DNA of 9,732 nt, from NCBI GenBank assembly GCA_003250275.1, contig QKGW01000195.1, forward strand, positions 1 through 9,732, read 5' to 3'. The translations under genes were made by a program, and so were the position numbers. Below are positions 6,661 through 9,732 of the stretch, one piece after another. Positions within the stretch are counted from its first letter, which is position 1, and every line of letters begins with the position of its first letter. The notes under the pieces were generated by a model. That model was not told the origin of the DNA, made no database searches, and worked only from the letters and a program-made list of their open reading frames with translations. The stretch comes from Alphaproteobacteria bacterium. GTDB taxonomy: Bacteria; Pseudomonadota; Alphaproteobacteria; Rhodospirillales; Rhodospirillaceae.

Positions 6661-6698
6661 CGGATTTCGCAAAGAATCGCTCCGATTTCGGCAAGAAT
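6661..6698. repeat. Two 17-base direct repeats upstream of the TAXI binding protein
   Basis: Bases 6661-6677 (CGGATTTCGCAAAGAAT) and 6682-6698 (CCGATTTCGGCAAGAAT) agree at 14 of 17 positions. They repeat with a period of 21 bases, two helix turns, placing both on the same DNA face. They lie about 100 bases before the ATG of the TAXI gene. This spacing suits a pair of binding sites for an activator or repressor. A possible promoter downstream is TTCCAA (6725-6730) with TAGACT (6747-6752), 16 bases apart, but both matches are weak. The rest of the 6615-6795 gap shows nothing clear. Confidence 0.4.
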
Positions 6699-6795
6699 AT
6701 TGAGCGAAAGAGGGCGGTTGTAGCTTCCAAACGGCAGAGTCTCGGCTAGACTGTGGCGCGCGGGATGGCCGCCAAGACCGGGAGGAACTCAAGCC

Positions 6796-7758
6796 ATGAA
6801 GACGCTGGTTGCGGGAGTGTTGGGTGTGATGGCCTGCGGGCTGGTCGCGGGTGAAGCCGCGGCGCAGACGCCGGTGACGTTGAAGTCCGCCAAGACCACT
6901 TCGTCCTACTACATGATGACGGTGCAGATCGCGGAAATGCTGAAGAAGGCGGACCCGCAGTTCGTGCCGACCGTCGAGGAGAGCCAGGGCTCGGTGCAGA
7001 ACGTCAAGGAATCGTTCGTCCGCCCCGGCAACTTCGTCTTTACCGCGCCGCCGTCGCTGCTCGCCTCCGCGCGCGAGGGCAAGAAGCCGTTCGAGGGCCA
7101 GGCGCACGACAACGCCCGCTCGCTGTTCGTGATGCCGGGCATCACCGTGCACTTCGTGGTGCGCAACGAAACCGGCATCACCTCGGTCGAGGGCCTCGCC
7201 GGGCACACCTTCGTCGCCGGCGGCAAGGGCACCTTCTGCGAGCAGAGCGTGCAGAAGATCCTCGGCGTCCTCGGTCTCGTCGAGAAGGTGAACATCGAAT
7301 CCGTCGAACTCCCCGCCGCCAGCTCGGCGATGCGCAACGCCAAGATCGACGGCTTCGCCACCTGCTCGTCGCACCCGACGCCGCAGCTCGTCGAACTCGC
7401 CACCACCAACGACCTCACCGTGCTGTCGTTCACCGACGCCGAGCGCGACAAGATCATCGGGATGAACCCGATGTACGCGAAGATGACCCTGCCTGCCGGC
7501 ACCTATAAGGGCCAGGACAAGCCGGTCGCGACGCTGGCGATGCCGGTGGGCGCCTACGGCACCGACAAGATGGACGAACACGCCGCTTACGCGATCACCA
7601 AGACCTTCTGGGAATGGAAGGGCAAGCTCGCCGCCGACAATCCGTGGTGGAAGGGCGTCTCGCCCGAGATGATCACGCTGATGGGCGCGAAGGTGCACCC
7701 CGGCGCGGCCAAGTACTATCGGGAAGCCGGGGTGAAGCTGCCGGATTCCATGAAGTAA
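6796..7758 (+). CDS. TAXI-family TRAP transporter solute-binding protein
   Basis: This 320-residue periplasmic receptor belongs to the TAXI class (TRAP-associated extracytoplasmic immunogenic proteins), which pairs with fused TRAP permeases. A signal peptide covers about 1-23, with cleavage near GEAAA-Q. Family-like segments are SYYMMTVQIAEMLKK (37-51), ESQGSVQNVK (62-71), VEGLAGHTFVAGGKGTFCEQ (131-150), matching the usual 'LkGK.V..G..gSGt' stretch, and DGFATCSSHPTPQLVELA (185-202). Family members usually begin the mature domain with a glycine-rich GTG.GGTYY element; here the matching place reads SAKTTSSYY (31-39), so the glycines are lost. GGGAGGA at 6780-6785 supports the start, with ten bases of spacing. 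The permease gene begins one base after its stop. Ligand unknown; glutamate and other organic acids are reported for the class. Confidence 0.92.
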   Translation: MKTLVAGVLGVMACGLVAGEAAAQTPVTLKSAKTTSSYYMMTVQIAEMLKKADPQFVPTVEESQGSVQNVKESFVRPGNFVFTAPPSLLASAREGKKPFEGQAHDNARSLFVMPGITVHFVVRNETGITSVEGLAGHTFVAGGKGTFCEQSVQKILGVLGLVEKVNIESVELPAASSAMRNAKIDGFATCSSHPTPQLVELATTNDLTVLSFTDAERDKIIGMNPMYAKMTLPAGTYKGQDKPVATLAMPVGAYGTDKMDEHAAYAITKTFWEWKGKLAADNPWWKGVSPEMITLMGAKVHPGAAKYYREAGVKLPDSMK

Positions 7759-7759
7759 A

Positions 7760-9622
7760 ATGAGCTCTGGAGTTCCCGCGGGGCGGATGATCGACCCCGA
7801 TGAAGGCCGCGTCATTCCGCCCGACGCGCCGCTCGCCGGCCCGCTGCGCCAAATCGCCGTACGCGATTGGGCGCAGCTTGGCCTCGGTATCGCGTCGGTG
7901 GGGTTTCACCTCTACCTGATCTTCGCCGGGCTGGTTCCGGCGCTGGTGGCGCGGCCGATCCACGTGATCCTCGCCGCCGCCTGGATCTTCTACTTCCTCC
8001 CGGTGCGGACGACGTTCGAACGCTGGCTCGGCTACGTCCTCGGCGCGGTCGGCATCGCCGCGGCGGCCTACGTCGCGCTCGATTACGAAACCCTCGTCGA
8101 CCAGTATGGCTCCCTCGAAGGGCCGTTGCAGGTGGCGATGGGCTGCGTGCTGATCCTGACCGTGCTCGAAATGGCGCGCCGTTCGGTCAAGATCATCCTG
8201 CCGACGATCGCCTCGATCTGCCTGCTCTACGGCGTGTTCGGCCATCTCGTGCCCGGCACCTTCGGCCACGGCGAACTGCCGTTCACCTACTTCCTCGGCA
8301 CCCTCACCATCGCCGAGGGCGGTCTCTGGAGTTCGATGGCGGAGATTTCCTCGGAAACCGTCGCGCCGTTCATCATCTTGGGTTCGTTCATCTCGGCGGG
8401 CGCGGCGGGCACCGGCTTCATGGCGCTCGCGATCCAGGTCGCCGGGCGTTTCCGCGCCGGCGCCGCCAAGGTGGCGGTGCTCTCCTCGGCGATGTACGGC
8501 ACGATCTCGGGCGTCGCCGCCGCAAACACCGCCTCGACCGGCATGGTGACGATCCCGGCGATGAAGCGCCTCGGTTACCCGCCCGCGATGGCGGCGGCGG
8601 TGGAGGCGGTCGCCTCGACCGGCGGCCAGATCATGCCGCCGCTGATGGGCGCGGGCATCTTCGTGATGGCCGAGCTGCTGCACACCGATTACCTCAGCAT
8701 CATGAAGGCGGCGACGCCCTCGGCGGTGCTGTTCTTCGCCACCGTGTGGTTCGGCGTCCACCTCTTCGCGATCCGCTGGAACCTCTCGGGGATGCGCAAG
8801 GAGGATCTGCCGGGTTGGGGCCTGGTGCTGCGCACCTTGCCGTTCTTCGCGGTGCCGTTCGGGATGCTGCTCTGGCTCCTGGTGTTCACCGCCTACACCG
8901 CGCCCTACGCCGCCGCGCTCGCCACCGTCGTCACCGCGGTGCTCCTGCTCGCCGACGGCTACGGTACGATCCGCTTCCGCCGCTGGCTGCACCGGCTGTG
9001 GAGCGGCTGCGTCGAGGCGGGGCGGCAGATCGCCGCGATCGCCGCGATCATCGTCTGCGCCAGCCTGATCGTCGGCGTGTTCAACATGACCGGCGTCGGC
9101 GTCAAGATCACCTCGCTGATCCTTTCCGCCTCGGGCGGCAACCTCTGGATCGCGCTGATCCTCACCGGCTTCGCCGGTCTGGTGCTCGGCATGGAGCTGC
9201 CGACCACCGCCGCCTACATCATCACCGTCGCGGTCGCCGGTCCGGCGCTCGTCGAACTCGGCGTGCCCGAACTCTACGCGCACCTGTTCGTGTTCTGGTA
9301 CGCGCTGCTCTGCACCATCACCCCGCCGGTGTGCGGCAACGTGTTCATCGCCGCCGGGCTCGCCAACACCGCGTGGCTGCCGGTCGCGTGGCGTTCGATG
9401 CAGCTCGGCATCGGGCTGTTCATCCTGCCGCTCGGCTTCATCGCCAATCCGTCGATGCTGCAGATCTCGGCGACGCCGCTGCTCGCGCTCGCCGCCTCGG
9501 CCAAGGTCGGCCTCGGCGTCTGGCTGTTCTCGGCGGCGGCGATCAATCCCAAGCGGCAGTGGTGGGTAACGCCGCTCGGCGCGCTCGCCGGAGGGTTGGC
9601 GATCTTCACCTTCGGCTTCTGA
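7760..9622 (+). CDS. Fused TRAP transporter permease (4TM/12TM, DctQM-type) of the TAXI system
   Basis: The 620-residue inner-membrane protein joins a four-helix DctQ-like part to a twelve-helix DctM-like part, as in TAXI-TRAP systems. Residues 1-36 are hydrophilic. Helices at about 38-60, 65-82, 88-108 and 123-139 form the small-subunit-like region. The DctM-like part then has GTISGVAAANTASTGMVTIP (247-266), MKRLGYPPAMAAAVEA (268-283), ASTGGQIMPPLMGAGIFVMAE (285-305), LGMELPTTAAYI (476-487) and CTITPPVCGNVFIAAGLA (518-535). These match the two helical-hairpin repeats expected to bind ion and substrate. The protein is at the short end for fused permeases, which are often 640 residues or more. 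The ATG lies one base after the binding-protein stop with only a weak ribosome site, suggesting coupling; an alternative ATG is at 7787. A GC-rich hairpin follows the stop. Confidence 0.95.
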   Translation: MSSGVPAGRMIDPDEGRVIPPDAPLAGPLRQIAVRDWAQLGLGIASVGFHLYLIFAGLVPALVARPIHVILAAAWIFYFLPVRTTFERWLGYVLGAVGIAAAAYVALDYETLVDQYGSLEGPLQVAMGCVLILTVLEMARRSVKIILPTIASICLLYGVFGHLVPGTFGHGELPFTYFLGTLTIAEGGLWSSMAEISSETVAPFIILGSFISAGAAGTGFMALAIQVAGRFRAGAAKVAVLSSAMYGTISGVAAANTASTGMVTIPAMKRLGYPPAMAAAVEAVASTGGQIMPPLMGAGIFVMAELLHTDYLSIMKAATPSAVLFFATVWFGVHLFAIRWNLSGMRKEDLPGWGLVLRTLPFFAVPFGMLLWLLVFTAYTAPYAAALATVVTAVLLLADGYGTIRFRRWLHRLWSGCVEAGRQIAAIAAIIVCASLIVGVFNMTGVGVKITSLILSASGGNLWIALILTGFAGLVLGMELPTTAAYIITVAVAGPALVELGVPELYAHLFVFWYALLCTITPPVCGNVFIAAGLANTAWLPVAWRSMQLGIGLFILPLGFIANPSMLQISATPLLALAASAKVGLGVWLFSAAAINPKRQWWVTPLGALAGGLAIFTFGF

Positions 9623-9625
9623 ACC

Positions 9626-9661
9626 GGTCGCGGCGCTCTTGCGGGAGAGGGCGCCGCGACC
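9626..9661 (+). terminator. GC-rich terminator-like hairpin after the fused permease gene
   Basis: GGTCGCGGCGC (9626-9636) pairs perfectly with GCGCCGCGACC (9651-9661), and two or three further pairs can form inward. It begins four bases after the permease stop. The following bases CCATTCTTTG give only a broken T-run, so termination may be partial. As a symmetric stem it could also serve a convergent gene to the right. Confidence 0.65.
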
Positions 9662-9698
9662 CCATTCTTTGTGGGCCTTCCCCGAGACCCCCTGCCGG

Positions 9699-9732
9699 AT
9701 GCCGCCGATGAACCACGTCACGCCGCTGATCT
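9699..9732 (+). other. Right edge: possible start of a further plus-strand gene
   Basis: ATG codons at 9699 and 9708 share one frame that stays open to the window end and reads MPPMNHVTPLI, with every codon ending in G or C except the ATG itself being uninformative. No good ribosome binding site precedes either ATG. Equally, a minus-strand gene could end at the TGA read at 9720-9718. Too little sequence is present to choose. Confidence 0.15.

Noticed and set aside
7673..9721. Minus-strand open frame (682 codons) opposite the fused TRAP permease
   Set aside because: Despite its length it is an Arg/Asp/Glu/His-rich shadow of the permease. The plus strand has all TRAP hairpin motifs in the right order.

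Overview
The window is GC-rich throughout (by eye about two thirds G+C, with codons ending mostly in G or C). Its content fits a free-living alphaproteobacterium, perhaps of the Rhodospirillales: TRAP transporters of two classes, a Liv-type binding protein, an OrdL/PuuB-like flavin oxidase and a UPF0149 protein. The lineage is an inference from composition and gene content; no rRNA or other marker is present. I see no mobile element, CRISPR array, tRNA or rRNA.

Layout. (1) Positions 1-1499, minus strand: a two-gene unit with a small cysteine-rich protein resembling the L-2-amino-thiazoline-4-carboxylate hydrolase family, followed by a periplasmic Liv-type substrate-binding protein that runs off the left edge. 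(2) Positions 1500-1726: a divergent intergenic region with an AT-rich island and a clear inverted repeat. (3) Positions 1727-3657, plus strand: a DAO-type FAD-dependent oxidoreductase and a UPF0149 (YecA/YgfB-like) protein, closed by a strong intrinsic terminator. (4) Positions 3830-6614, plus strand: a complete three-gene TRAP transporter (DctP, DctQ, DctM) with a hairpin in the DctP-DctQ gap and a 4-base DctQ/DctM overlap. (5) Positions 6796-9622, plus strand: a complete TAXI-type TRAP system, made of a TAXI binding protein and a fused 4TM-12TM permease, followed by a GC-rich hairpin. The last 110 bases hold the hairpin and perhaps the first codons of another gene.

How the parts work together. 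The window is mainly a solute-uptake region: three distinct periplasmic binding proteins (Liv/ABC, DctP/TRAP, TAXI/TRAP) lie within 10 kb. The two TRAP systems are each complete and should import organic acids or similar anions using an ion gradient; the sequence does not fix their ligands. The left part (hydrolase-like protein, Liv-type binding protein, divergent flavin oxidase) could be a small catabolic module for a nitrogen-containing compound, but this is inference from adjacency. I found no wholly unknown system. The best leads are the hydrolase/binding-protein/oxidase module with its dyad operator candidate, and several small repeats upstream of the transporter genes.
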